Below the pieces are notes generated by a model. It saw only the letters and a list, made by a program, of their open reading frames with translations. It searched no databases and had not been told where the DNA came from. 64,000 nucleotides of DNA from Thermoflavimicrobium daqui. GTDB taxonomy: Bacteria; Bacillota; Bacilli; Thermoactinomycetales; Thermoactinomycetaceae. Position 1 is the first letter of the stretch, and every line of letters begins with the position of its first letter. Positions 9,433 to 19,130 of this stretch are shown piece after piece. The DNA is taken from the NCBI RefSeq assembly GCF_003313465.1, contig NZ_KZ845664.1, positions 62,001 through 126,000 of the forward strand. The letters run 5' to 3'. The position numbers and the translations under genes were made by a program.

Positions 9433-10790
9433 GAACAAAATCAGCTCGTGAATGGGCACTCGATATTCTATTGAAATGTGAACAACATCACTCCTATAGT
9501 AATTTATCTTTAAACCAAGCCTTACAAAAAAGCCAATTGGATGCTCGAGATAAACGGCTAGTTACAGAGCTTGTGTATGGTTGTATTCAGCGTTTAAATA
9601 CACTCGATTGGATCATCAATCAATTAGTTAAAAAAGGATTATCTTCATTAAAACCATGGGTTAGACAAGCGTTACGCTTAGGTATCTATCAACTTCGTTA
9701 CTTAGATCGGATTCCAGAGCGAGCAGCTGTCCATGAAACAGTGAATTTAGTTAAAAAAAGAGGTCATCAAGGTATTGCTAACCTAGTAAATGGGGTACTT
9801 CGAGCATATTTGCGTCAGAAAAATAACTGGAAGTTCGAAGCACCACACACCCTGCAAGAGCTTTCTCTCGCTTATTCCCATCCTGAATGGCTGATCAAGC
9901 GTCTAGAGCAAGTCTATGGTAGCGATACATCTCGGGAAATTTTGGCTGCTAATTTACGACCAGTCAAAGTGAGCCTACGTGTTAATTCACTTAAAATCGA
10001 TCAAGAATCATTTATCGAGCGCTGGCATGAAAGTGAAATGGGTGAAGCGATCCCATCGGAAATGATGCCTGATGCTGTCCGAATCGAGCAAGGCGGAAAT
10101 CCCGCTTTTAGTTTACTCTTTCAGCAAGGATTTTGTACGATACAAGATGAAAGCTCCATGTTAGTTAGTCGGGTGTTGGCTCCTAAACCAGGGATGAATG
10201 TATTAGATGCGTGTGCAGCACCTGGTGGAAAAACGACTCACTTAGCGGAACTAATGAACAATGAAGGCTCCATAGTCGCTTGTGATATCCATGCACATAA
10301 AATTGATTTGATTCAAGCCAATGCGGAGCGTTTAGGTATCAAGATCATTCATCCGAAGAAGATAGATACGAGAAAGTTGGCTCAAGAAAGAGCGTCAAAA
10401 GCTTTATTTGATCGGGTATTGCTTGATGCGCCATGCTCAGGTCTTGGTGTTATTCGACGAAAGCCAGATATCAAGTGGAGTAAAGAATCAAGTCAAGTAG
10501 AGGCGTTAGCTCAAATACAAAAAGAGTTACTGGAAGCTGTTGCTCCACTTGTTCGACCTGGGGGAGTTCTTCTTTATAGTACATGTACTTTAGAACCCAG
10601 AGAAAACCAAGAGCAAGTAGCACGATTTTTACACACACATCCGGATTTTGTTCCTGATCCTCATTTCGAAGAATATTTACCACCAGCGGTAAAGAAAAAA
10701 GCACAGGGGGGTAATGGTTGGGTACAAATCTTACCACATCACTTTGAAAGCGATGGTTTTTTTATCGCTAGACTATTAAAAAAAGAATAA
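9429..10790 (+). CDS. rsmB: 16S rRNA (cytosine-967-C5)-methyltransferase RsmB
   Basis: 453 residues. The N-terminal NusB-like RNA-binding domain (about 1-140) is followed by a SAM-dependent Rossmann domain with DACAAPGGKTTHLAEL. The two active-site cysteines of RNA m5C methyltransferases are in DAPCSGLG and YSTCTLEPREN. The start overlaps fmt (ATGA). It is normally followed by rlmN; here a germination operon intervenes. Confidence 0.96.
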   Translation: MRTKSAREWALDILLKCEQHHSYSNLSLNQALQKSQLDARDKRLVTELVYGCIQRLNTLDWIINQLVKKGLSSLKPWVRQALRLGIYQLRYLDRIPERAAVHETVNLVKKRGHQGIANLVNGVLRAYLRQKNNWKFEAPHTLQELSLAYSHPEWLIKRLEQVYGSDTSREILAANLRPVKVSLRVNSLKIDQESFIERWHESEMGEAIPSEMMPDAVRIEQGGNPAFSLLFQQGFCTIQDESSMLVSRVLAPKPGMNVLDACAAPGGKTTHLAELMNNEGSIVACDIHAHKIDLIQANAERLGIKIIHPKKIDTRKLAQERASKALFDRVLLDAPCSGLGVIRRKPDIKWSKESSQVEALAQIQKELLEAVAPLVRPGGVLLYSTCTLEPRENQEQVARFLHTHPDFVPDPHFEEYLPPAVKKKAQGGNGWVQILPHHFESDGFFIARLLKKE

Positions 10791-10803
10791 TTTCTTCACG
10801 GAT

Positions 10804-10842
10804 AAAGATGATATTTGTTTGATACAGATGTCATCTTTTTTT
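10804..10842 (+). terminator. Terminator after rsmB
   Basis: AAAGATGA (10804-10811) pairs perfectly with TCATCTTT (10831-10838) and is followed by further T residues. It closes the coaBC-priA-def-fmt-rsmB unit before the germination operon. Confidence 0.7.
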
Positions 10843-10880
10843 GCTGTATTTTTTTTTTAGTTCAAGGACAAATTAAGAAC

Positions 10881-12503
10881 GTGGTGATGCGAATGAAAAA
10901 TCGATCTTTTCGATTGAATCGATCTAAAAAGAAGAAAAAAATTCTAGAAAAACGTTATGAAGAAAAACTGGAAAATAAAGTAGGAAACTTAGGGATTTAC
11001 GCAGACGTAGAGGAAAATGTGAAATACATCGAAACCCTGTTAGGCAAGGCTGGCGACTTGAAAATTCGCCAATTTACCATCCAATATAAGCCAGAGACAA
11101 AAGCGGCAATGCTATATCTAGATGAATTGGCAAGTAGAGATGCCAACCAAGATTTTGTATTACGTCCCCTTATGACTTATAGTGGTCTTTTCTATAAAGA
11201 TACTAAAAAGGATGTCTGGGAGTTGGCTTATGAAAGCCTAGTTCAAGCAGGTGAACTAAAAGTCGAACAAGAGATGAAAGAAGCGGTCGATGCGATCCTG
11301 CGAGGGGACACGGTTTTATTTATTAATGGTTATGAGAAAGTGATGGTCATTGGTACATGTGGCTGGAAAACTAGGGGAATTGGCGAGCCACGAGCTGAAT
11401 CTGTCGTTCGTGGTCCAAGAGAAGGACTGAGTGAAACCCTTTTATTTAGTTTAGGAATGATACGCCGTCGGCTTAAAGATCCTGACTTACGTGTGAAGAT
11501 GTATAGCATCGGTAAACGAACAAAGACATCTGTTTCACTTATTTATCTAGAAGGAGTCGTTCAACCGGACATTTTAAAAGAGGTAAAAAATCGTATACAG
11601 CGGATCGATATTGATGGTGTGCTAGAAACAGGCTATATCGAAGAGTTTATTCAAGATCAGACCTGGTCACCGTTTCCACAATTGCAAAATACAGAGCGAC
11701 CTGATGCTGTGGTAGCTCATCTATTGGAAGGAAAAATAGCTATTCTAGTTGATGGTACACCACATGCACTGATTGCGCCTGCTGTTTTTACACAATTTTA
11801 TTATAGCCCTGAAGATTACTATGAGCGTTTTCACATTGCAACCTTTTTAAGATTGATTCGGTTAGTTAGTTTTTTTATTTCACTGATGTTACCTGCTTTA
11901 TATATCGCGTTCGTCTCATATCATCCAGAAATGATACCTTCTAAGTTGCAGTTCAAAATGGCTTCAGGGCGAGCGACAGTACCTTTTCCTTCCATTATTG
12001 AGGCATTGCTGATGGAAATCAGTGTAGAGATATTACGTGAAGCAAGTATTCGTCTTCCAGGTCCGATTGGTCCAACAATTGGTATTGTAGGAGCATTAGT
12101 AATTGGAGATGCGGCTGTTTCCGCAGGGTTAGTTTCGCCTGCGATGGTGATTGTTGTTGGTTTAACAACGATTAGTTCTTATGCCAATCCCAGTTATAAT
12201 GCAGCGATATCTGTTCGACTTTTACGCTTTCCGCTGATGATTTCAGCAGGAATTTTTGGTTTATATGGTGTTATGTTAGGACTTGTTCTTTTACTGCTTC
12301 ATCTAGTCCAATTACGTTCCATGGGTATTCCGTATATGGCTCCTTATACACCACTGAATACCTCTGACTTCAAAGATACATTAGTGCGGATGCCATGGAA
12401 ATGGATGGATAAACGACCTTCTTTCTTCCATCCTAAAGATAGTCAGCGGCAAGAAGAGAAGTCTGAGGCACAAGATCAAAAGAATGGGGGAGAAGCCTCA
12501 TGA
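10881..12503 (+). CDS. Spore germination receptor A subunit (GerA/GerKA family)
   Basis: About 540 residues from GTG 10881; a longer frame to TTG 10815 would run through the terminator and is unlikely. The basic N-terminus (FRLNRSKKKKKILEK) and soluble region to about 310 precede several membrane segments (RLVSFFISLMLPALYIAF and others). The family signature RLPGPIGPTIGIVGALVIGD is present. The A subunit acts in the spore inner membrane in sensing nutrient germinants. It is the first gene of an A-B-C operon and overlaps the B gene by 4 nt. Ligand and exact orthologue are unknown. Confidence 0.92.
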   Translation: MVMRMKNRSFRLNRSKKKKKILEKRYEEKLENKVGNLGIYADVEENVKYIETLLGKAGDLKIRQFTIQYKPETKAAMLYLDELASRDANQDFVLRPLMTYSGLFYKDTKKDVWELAYESLVQAGELKVEQEMKEAVDAILRGDTVLFINGYEKVMVIGTCGWKTRGIGEPRAESVVRGPREGLSETLLFSLGMIRRRLKDPDLRVKMYSIGKRTKTSVSLIYLEGVVQPDILKEVKNRIQRIDIDGVLETGYIEEFIQDQTWSPFPQLQNTERPDAVVAHLLEGKIAILVDGTPHALIAPAVFTQFYYSPEDYYERFHIATFLRLIRLVSFFISLMLPALYIAFVSYHPEMIPSKLQFKMASGRATVPFPSIIEALLMEISVEILREASIRLPGPIGPTIGIVGALVIGDAAVSAGLVSPAMVIVVGLTTISSYANPSYNAAISVRLLRFPLMISAGIFGLYGVMLGLVLLLLHLVQLRSMGIPYMAPYTPLNTSDFKDTLVRMPWKWMDKRPSFFHPKDSQRQEEKSEAQDQKNGGEAS

Positions 12504-13693
12504 ATAAGCCGGAATCGGGTAATTCATCACAGAGTGGTGTAACCCCTTATGAATCCTTTGCTTTTATTTATATGTCTATCTTAGGTTCAGGTATTTTTTT
12601 TCTACCGAGAACTGCGGCAGAAGTAGCTGGACCTGATGGGTTTTGGGTCATTCTTGTTTCTGGATTCATAGCAACGATCTTTGTCTATTGCTTAAGTAAG
12701 TTGTGTCAACGTTTTCCAAGACGTACCTGTATTTCTTTTATACCTGAAATTTTGGGTCCTTCCCGGAATCCGCAATTTGGAAGGATATTAAGTTTCCCGT
12801 TTTTTATCCTATTAGGGTTCTACTTGTTGTTTCTTATTGCTACCAATATACGTATTTTCGCTGAAATATTAAAGATTGAAGCCTTAAAACGGACTCCTAT
12901 TGAGGCAACCATCTTTATTTTAATTTTTAGTATTGCATTTGCAGCGAAGACAAAGCCCTATATTTTATTAAAAATGAATGAGTTTTTAGTACCGTTTACT
13001 CTAATTCCCATCGTGATCTTGCTTTTTGCTGCGTTTCAAAATGGTGAGATTTTGAACATGTTACCGATGTTTCAAATGAACTTAAACTTTTTCGGTAATG
13101 CGATCTTCATCTTTATCTATGTTTTTGTCGGTTATGAAATTATGTTGATTATGGCGGGATATTATCAAAATACAGACAAGTCCTTGAAAAGTCATTTATG
13201 GGTCATGCCATTTATCACGATGATATTCGGGATTACTTTTTTGACTTCCTTAAGTGTATTTGGTCCCTATGAGATAGTCAAAATCATGTCTCCTACACTC
13301 GAGCTAGCGAAAGAGACGCGATCGCCCATGCTTATTTTAGAACGACTTGAAGCGGGGGTTCTCATCATTTTTTTGATTAACATTTTTACCACTGTCGCAA
13401 ACTTCTATCATGTTTTAGTGCGAATGATTACCGAAATCTATCGATTCCCTGAAAAGGCGAATACAACCATCACATGGATTCTCTTTCCGATTGTTTATGC
13501 CCTAGCCGTTTATCTAAAAAACATTCAAGAATTGGAACGTTGGATTGATTGGCTAAGCATTACTCATTTTATAGTTATTGGATTTGCTATTTTGTGTTTG
13601 GTCATTGCTGTCATCAGAAAAAAGAAAGGTTCCCCTGCACATGAACTAGATCACCCTGGAAAGAAGGTTCAGGAAAGTGAAGATGTCTCTTGA
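12500..13693 (+). CDS. Spore germination receptor B subunit (endospore germination permease family)
   Basis: 397 residues with about ten hydrophobic segments. The start YESFAFIYMSILGSGIFFLPRTAAEVAG resembles the first transporter motif of the APC-like GerB family. The B subunit is thought to bind the germinant and sits in the spore inner membrane with A and C. ATGA overlap with the upstream A gene. A charged tail (about 370-397) follows the last membrane span. Confidence 0.9.
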   Translation: MNKPESGNSSQSGVTPYESFAFIYMSILGSGIFFLPRTAAEVAGPDGFWVILVSGFIATIFVYCLSKLCQRFPRRTCISFIPEILGPSRNPQFGRILSFPFFILLGFYLLFLIATNIRIFAEILKIEALKRTPIEATIFILIFSIAFAAKTKPYILLKMNEFLVPFTLIPIVILLFAAFQNGEILNMLPMFQMNLNFFGNAIFIFIYVFVGYEIMLIMAGYYQNTDKSLKSHLWVMPFITMIFGITFLTSLSVFGPYEIVKIMSPTLELAKETRSPMLILERLEAGVLIIFLINIFTTVANFYHVLVRMITEIYRFPEKANTTITWILFPIVYALAVYLKNIQELERWIDWLSITHFIVIGFAILCLVIAVIRKKKGSPAHELDHPGKKVQESEDVS

Positions 13694-13769
13694 TGGATTG
13701 GTTTATGAAATCCTTCTATTTATTAATGAAGATTGGGGATGTTGATTTGCATAATCATTTGAAGTTGTA

Positions 13770-13832
13770 GAGGGCATATTTCGCTACGAAGCAAGACATT
13801 CATGAGACTAATTTCGTCGAAAAATGCCCCTC
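13770..13832. repeat. Long inverted repeat between gerB- and gerC-type genes
   Basis: GAGGGCATATTTCG (13770-13783) pairs with CGAAAAATGCCCCTC (13818-13832) with one bulge and one mismatch. Inside it ACGAA (13786-13790) pairs with TTCGT (13813-13817). There is no T-tract, so it is not an ordinary intrinsic terminator. It may stabilise or process the operon mRNA. Confidence 0.5.
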
Positions 13833-13923
13833 CCCATTACCTATTTCGGGGTTAATCAACACGATGAATTAAGATAATAGATTGATTAAGTCGTCTATGT
13901 GATTCACAGAGAGGAGAAGTAGG

Positions 13924-15066
13924 ATGCCTCAAGCGTATATACGTAGCTTCTTACTGATTAGTATTCTTAGCTTATTTGTAGTTGGTTGTTGGGACCGACA
14001 GGAGATCGAGGAGAGAATGTCTGCCACTGCGATTGCATTAGACCGTGATCCGTCTGGCTATGAGCTTACGATGCAAGTTCCTATTCCAACACAAATTGCA
14101 GGTGGTGGCGGAGGCGGCGGAGGTGGTGGAAATGGAGGAGGTGGTGGAGCAAGCGCAGTAGATATTTTTTCGGCTAAAGGAAGAACATTAATTGAAGTGA
14201 TAAGTTCCTTGGAAAGACAATCGACAAAGCCGATTTACTTAGGAAATATGCAATTGATGCTATTTGGAGAAAAGCAAGCGAGACAAGGGATTGGTTCGAT
14301 ATTCGATATGACGAAAAGAAATCCTGAAGTTCGAAGACAGCTATGGCCTGTGGTAGTAAAGGGAAAAGCGAAGGACGCAATAATGACACAGACCAAGCTA
14401 GAGCAAATATCAAGTAATTATTTCAGAGAAACCTTAGAAACGGGGATCAAAGAAGAAATAGTTCCAAATACATACTTGGGAAAGGTATATGTTGAATTAT
14501 CGACTCCATCCAGACAAGTTCCTATTATCAATTACTTTACACCGATGAAAGATAAGTTTGAATGGAGCGGACTTGCAGTTTTTGATCGGGATAAGATGAT
14601 TGGAAAGATTGAAGCGGCTGAGGATATCAATGCTTTACTTCATATGCGTTATGAAAAAAAAGGAGGATATTCATCTGTATCTTGTCCAAAGGAAAAAGGA
14701 GTGATTATATTTCAACCTGAAAAAATCACTAGGGATGTAAAAATTTCGAATCGGCCTGAAGTACAGGTAAATATTGAGATTTGGGGAATAGTCGTAGAGA
14801 AAAAGTGTTTTTATAATCTGAGTGGAAATCAATCACTTTCAGCGCTCGAAAATTATTTAAAGAGGGACTATGAAAAAAATGCAAACCGCTTGATTGATCT
14901 TGCGCAGAAGAAATGGAAAGTGGATATTTTTCATTTTAGTGAATTTGCTCGAGCTTATCACCCAGGATTATGGAAAAAAGTACACTGGGAGAAAAGTTTT
15001 CCACAAATACCTGTTCGCGTTCATTATAAAGTTAAAGTACGAGGAGTAGGAGGAAAAGTGAAATAG
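13924..15066 (+). CDS. Spore germination receptor C subunit lipoprotein (GerC family)
   Basis: 380 residues. A signal peptide with lipobox LFVVGC (lipidated Cys at 22) is followed by the family opening WDRQEIEER. The C-terminal domain resembles the GerAC fold. A striking glycine tract (GGGGGGGGGGNGGGGG, about residues 60-75) is inserted in the first domain, where homologues usually have a shorter loop. RBS GAGGAGAAG. It completes the receptor operon, separated from the B gene by 230 nt containing a long hairpin. Confidence 0.9.
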   Translation: MPQAYIRSFLLISILSLFVVGCWDRQEIEERMSATAIALDRDPSGYELTMQVPIPTQIAGGGGGGGGGGNGGGGGASAVDIFSAKGRTLIEVISSLERQSTKPIYLGNMQLMLFGEKQARQGIGSIFDMTKRNPEVRRQLWPVVVKGKAKDAIMTQTKLEQISSNYFRETLETGIKEEIVPNTYLGKVYVELSTPSRQVPIINYFTPMKDKFEWSGLAVFDRDKMIGKIEAAEDINALLHMRYEKKGGYSSVSCPKEKGVIIFQPEKITRDVKISNRPEVQVNIEIWGIVVEKKCFYNLSGNQSLSALENYLKRDYEKNANRLIDLAQKKWKVDIFHFSEFARAYHPGLWKKVHWEKSFPQIPVRVHYKVKVRGVGGKVK

Positions 15067-15159
15067 ATTTTTGACAAGTGCTTTATAATATTTAAAAAAC
15101 TATTCATAAATTGCTATGAACTTTACTCTTATTCCCTTTTCTTTCAGCCATAGGATTGA

Positions 15160-15165
15160 TATAAT
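15160..15165 (+). promoter_or_regulatory. Extended -10 element upstream of rlmN
   Basis: TGATATAAT: a perfect TATAAT at 15160-15165 with a TGn extension. No good -35 is visible at the expected distance. It would drive rlmN and probably prpC-prkC. Confidence 0.5.
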
Positions 15166-15240
15166 AAGAAAAGTTTTTTAGCAACTCATTGAGAGTAGAA
15201 ATTCATAATGGATGGTTGATAGAAGGAAATCGATGTAAAT

Positions 15241-16296
15241 ATGATGAAAAAAACATTTGCTTATAATTATAGTTATGATCAATGGGAAAGTTGGATCAAT
15301 GAACACAATCATCCTGTTTATCGTGCCAAACAGGTAATGGATTGGCTTTATCAAAAGAGAGTTGAATCATTTGAAAAAATGAGTAACTTACCTAAATCCT
15401 TAAGATCACAACTAACTGAGTCCTTTGAGTTACACCCACTTAAAGTGATTACTATACAAAAATCGCAAGATGGGACAGTAAAATTTTTGTTTGGATTAGC
15501 TGATGGGCATGCAATTGAAACAGTAATTATGCGGCATAATTATGGAATCAGTGTTTGTGTAACAACTCAAGTAGGCTGTCGAATTGGTTGTACTTTTTGT
15601 GCGTCTACCTTGGGTGGATTGAAACGTAATTTAACTGCAGGAGAAATCGTTGCTCAAGTAATCATGGCACAGAAACACTTAGATGTCTCAAACGAACGGG
15701 TTAAATCGGTCGTAATCATGGGATCAGGTGAGCCATTTGAAAACTATGAAGAAACGATGAAGTTTATCCGAATAATAAATCATGCTCATGGATTAAAAAT
15801 TGGACAGCGTCATATTACCGTTTCAACGAGTGGGGTAGTTCCAAATATTTATCGCTTTGCCGATGAAGATTGGCAAGTAGGGTTGGCAATTTCTTTACAT
15901 GCACCCAATCAGGACTTGCGTTCAAGTTTGATGCCAATCAATCGTCGCTTTCCGTTGGCAGACTTATTAGATGCTTGTTGGTACTATCTTAGGAAGTCTG
16001 GACGTAGATTAACTTTTGAGTATGCGCTAATTGGTGGTAAAAATGATCAGGACGAACAAGCGCATGAGCTAGGTAAATTATTGCAAGGTATGAATTGCTT
16101 GGTTAATTTGATACCTGTTAACTTTGTACCTGAAAGGAACTATACCCGAACACCTCGTGATCAAATTTTTAAATTTAAACGGATCTTAGATTCTTATAAA
16201 GTAAATACAACCATTCGTAGAGAGCATGGGCATGATATCGACGCCGCGTGTGGTCAATTGCGGGCAAAGAATAGTCAGTTGATTCAAGGAGAGTAA
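15241..16296 (+). CDS. rlmN: Dual-specificity 23S rRNA/tRNA adenine-C2 methyltransferase RlmN
   Basis: 351 residues. Radical-SAM motif CRIGCTFC supplies Cys113, Cys117 and Cys120 for the 4Fe-4S cluster. The second catalytic cysteine is in DIDAACGQL (Cys337). The GSGEPFENYE segment follows the cluster motif. It methylates A2503 of 23S rRNA and A37 of some tRNAs. It precedes prpC-prkC as in B. subtilis. Confidence 0.96.
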   Translation: MMKKTFAYNYSYDQWESWINEHNHPVYRAKQVMDWLYQKRVESFEKMSNLPKSLRSQLTESFELHPLKVITIQKSQDGTVKFLFGLADGHAIETVIMRHNYGISVCVTTQVGCRIGCTFCASTLGGLKRNLTAGEIVAQVIMAQKHLDVSNERVKSVVIMGSGEPFENYEETMKFIRIINHAHGLKIGQRHITVSTSGVVPNIYRFADEDWQVGLAISLHAPNQDLRSSLMPINRRFPLADLLDACWYYLRKSGRRLTFEYALIGGKNDQDEQAHELGKLLQGMNCLVNLIPVNFVPERNYTRTPRDQIFKFKRILDSYKVNTTIRREHGHDIDAACGQLRAKNSQLIQGE

Positions 16297-16472
16297 ACTG
16301 GATATAAGAGATTTTATTATTTTAAGAGGATGATCGATGCAAGGCGTTTAATTTTAAAAAGGAATAGATACAATTAATTAATATTTTGTTGCATAATCTT
16401 ATTACAATCATTCATTCCTCTTTAAATCGTCAGCAAGATGGTACCACACAGATAGGGAAAGGGGTAGCCGGA

Positions 16473-17249
16473 ATGGAGATAGCACGGCGTACAGATATCG
16501 GCCGAGTGCGCGATCTCAATGAAGATAGTACCGGTCTCTTACAAGTAAAAGCCGGAAGTATTATAGCTGTTCTAGCTGATGGCATGGGTGGACATCAAGC
16601 CGGTGATGTTGCTAGCCAAAAGGCGGTCGAAGAAATTACGAATTACCTACAGTCAGCAGACTTAGATTTAGCGACTGAAGAAAAAGGTGAGCAATTACTC
16701 CTAGCGGTTGGAACAGCCAATAATTCAGTTTATAAATTAGCTAGTCAAAACTCCCAGTTTAAAGGAATGGGAACGACGGTAGTAACGGCTATTGTGGATA
16801 CAAAAGAAGTTGTTTTGGCTCATGTAGGGGATAGCCGTGCTTATATGTTGCATAAAGGCGGACTGTATCAACTTACTGAAGATCATTCTTATGTCAACTT
16901 ACTAAAACGATTAAAGCAAATTACTGAAGAAGAAGCTCGAAATCATCCGCAACGCAATATGCTTGTCAGAGCAGTTGGTACTAATAAAGAGGTAGAAGTT
17001 GACTTAATTGATACCCCATGGATCAAGGATGATATCTTGCTTTTGTGTTCCGATGGTTTAACTTCGATGATAAGTGAACGTGATATTGGTATTGTTTTAA
17101 GTAACACATCGATGTCTATTGATCAAAAAGCAGATCAACTGATACAGATGGCATTGGATGCAGGGGGGAAAGATAATATTTCACTTATCTTAATTAAACA
17201 TACAGGTAGCTCAAAAATACAGATGGCTCAACCACATAATTGGGGCTGA
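16473..17249 (+). CDS. prpC: PP2C-type Ser/Thr protein phosphatase
   Basis: 258 residues from ATG 16473 (RBS AAAGGGG eight bases upstream); an in-frame upstream TTG adds 29 non-homologous residues and is not used. PP2C motifs: RTDIGRVRDLNEDS, ADGMGGHQAGDVAS, AHVGDSRAYML, CSDGLTSM and GGKDNISLILIK, supplying the metal-binding aspartates. It reverses phosphorylation by PrkC. It overlaps the upstream end of the kinase reading frame. Confidence 0.95.
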   Translation: MEIARRTDIGRVRDLNEDSTGLLQVKAGSIIAVLADGMGGHQAGDVASQKAVEEITNYLQSADLDLATEEKGEQLLLAVGTANNSVYKLASQNSQFKGMGTTVVTAIVDTKEVVLAHVGDSRAYMLHKGGLYQLTEDHSYVNLLKRLKQITEEEARNHPQRNMLVRAVGTNKEVEVDLIDTPWIKDDILLLCSDGLTSMISERDIGIVLSNTSMSIDQKADQLIQMALDAGGKDNISLILIKHTGSSKIQMAQPHNWG

Positions 17250-17266
17250 GGGGGAACGAGATCATT

Positions 17267-19033
17267 ATGCAAATGGAAGGGAAGAAGCTAGGGGGTCGCT
17301 ATGAAGTGATCAGCCGCATAGGTGGCGGTGGGATGGCGGTAGTATATAAGGCGCGTGATATACTACTAAACCGTTTTGTAGCGATTAAAATCTTAAGTGA
17401 ATCCCTTAGTAATGACTCAGAATTTATCCGACGATTTAGCCGAGAGGCACAAGCTGCAGCTAGTTTGTCACATCCAAATGTTGTGAATGTGTATGATGTA
17501 GGGCGAGATGGGTATATCCACTACATTGTCATGGAACTTGTAGAAGGTCCTACATTGAAAGACTATGTATTAGAGCGTGGTCCTCTCCCTGTAGAAGAAG
17601 CTGCCCGGATTGCGATACAAATTTGTGATGGTTTAGCTCATGCACATGATAATCAAATTGTCCATCGTGATGTAAAACCGCATAATATCTTGCTCCATAG
17701 AAATGGGCAAGCGAAAGTGACCGACTTTGGAATTGCACGTGCAGCTAGCTCATCGACAATTACCCAGCAAGGTTCGGTGATGGGGTCTGTACATTATTTT
17801 TCACCAGAACAAGCTAGAGGTGGCCAGATTGGAGAAAAGTCAGATATTTATTCATTAGGTGTTGTATTATATGAAATGTTAACAGGAGAACTCCCATTTG
17901 ATGGAGATTCTGCTGTAAGTATTGCGATCAAACATTTACAAGAAGAGCCACTTGATCCAAGACAGGTTAATCCCAATGTCCCTGACCATATGGCGACCAT
18001 TATCTTGCGGGCTATGCACAAAGATCCAAATATGCGATATACTTCAGTGCGTGCGATGATGAAAGATTTAGAATATGCTCTACAAATGGGAACGCATCAA
18101 ACTAGAAATGTATATACTGGAAGAATCGAAGATGCTTTTCAAGAAATCCCCTTGGATGATGATTCATCAACGTCTTTCCATCAAAAAAATACACAGCAAT
18201 CGCCTATCCAACGACCTGGGATTCGAACGAATAACTCGATGAATACTCGAAAAGGTAGTCACCAGAAAGTTGGGGATCAGACACGTGCACGGCTCAAAAT
18301 ATTGGATGTACCGGCAGATGAAAATAAAACAATTCTGCAAAAGACGATGGTTTACCTTCAGGAAGAATTAACTTGGTGGCAAAAGTTATTGTTTGGCCTA
18401 TTTACTTTTTTTGTCATTATTTTCTTGGCCTTTTACGGATTTAATAAGATCTTAACCCTTTTTGGAGGGGCAAAGGACTCATCACAACCTGCGGATACAG
18501 GGAACACAGTATCTGTATCACAGACAGTGAAACTCCCTGAGTTAAAAAATATGAAAAAAGATCAAGCCATTGAGAAAATAAAAGAATTGGGACTAGAAAT
18601 CGATCAAGTGGAAAAAAAAAGCGATGAAGTGAAACCAAATCATGTAATACGAACAAAACCAGAGGGTGGAGCTGAGGTGAAAAAGGGCTCCACCGTTACC
18701 CTTTATATTACCCCAAAAGGAATGAAAGTGGATAATTATATAGGTATGTATGAACAAAGCTCGAGAAGGCAGCTACCTAGGTCAGGAAATGGTTACAAGA
18801 TTAAGATGCACTACTGTAATGGTGGAAAGAAAGGACAAGTTTATCAGCAACATCCCTCAGCAGGTGATTATATCCAAGAAGGTGGAACTGTAGAAGTTTG
18901 GGTCGGATCAGGAAATCATTCATGTAGGAAACAACCACCTAAAGTTTCTGTGAATAAAATATCTCGATTTGTAGCTTCTGCAGATTCAAGATTTCATAAA
19001 TCTGCAGATTTTATTTTTTATATGTTAGTATAA
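17267..19033 (+). CDS. prkC: PASTA-domain Ser/Thr protein kinase (copy 1), stop-loss C-terminus
   Basis: About 588 residues from ATG 17267. Kinase domain with glycine loop RIGGGGMAVVYKAR, HRDVKPHNILL and DFGIARA. The activation-loop Thr/Ser region is followed by SVHYFSPEQARGG. One hydrophobic span (about 370-395) is followed by a PASTA repeat (VKLPELKNMKKDQAIEKI onward) and a second, diverged PASTA-like unit. It senses muropeptides and controls germination and growth in Bacillus. Relative to copy 2 the stop codon is lost, and the last ~24 residues read through its own terminator hairpin. Confidence 0.92.
   Translation: MQMEGKKLGGRYEVISRIGGGGMAVVYKARDILLNRFVAIKILSESLSNDSEFIRRFSREAQAAASLSHPNVVNVYDVGRDGYIHYIVMELVEGPTLKDYVLERGPLPVEEAARIAIQICDGLAHAHDNQIVHRDVKPHNILLHRNGQAKVTDFGIARAASSSTITQQGSVMGSVHYFSPEQARGGQIGEKSDIYSLGVVLYEMLTGELPFDGDSAVSIAIKHLQEEPLDPRQVNPNVPDHMATIILRAMHKDPNMRYTSVRAMMKDLEYALQMGTHQTRNVYTGRIEDAFQEIPLDDDSSTSFHQKNTQQSPIQRPGIRTNNSMNTRKGSHQKVGDQTRARLKILDVPADENKTILQKTMVYLQEELTWWQKLLFGLFTFFVIIFLAFYGFNKILTLFGGAKDSSQPADTGNTVSVSQTVKLPELKNMKKDQAIEKIKELGLEIDQVEKKSDEVKPNHVIRTKPEGGAEVKKGSTVTLYITPKGMKVDNYIGMYEQSSRRQLPRSGNGYKIKMHYCNGGKKGQVYQQHPSAGDYIQEGGTVEVWVGSGNHSCRKQPPKVSVNKISRFVASADSRFHKSADFIFYMLV
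18978..19020 (+). terminator. Terminator lying inside the prkC copy 1 reading frame
   Basis: CTGCAGATT (18978-18986) pairs perfectly with AATCTGCAG (18999-19007), followed by a T-rich run to 19020. The reading frame of prkC copy 1 stops only at 19031-19033, beyond the T-run. The matching hairpin after copy 2 lies outside the gene. Confidence 0.75.
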
Positions 19034-19130
19034 TACATAAGAATAGATTAGTATAAGTATTTGTATGCTTACATGTATCTATTCTCGCCTGTCGTACGGA
19101 TAAACATCATGCTGTGAATACTAACATATG

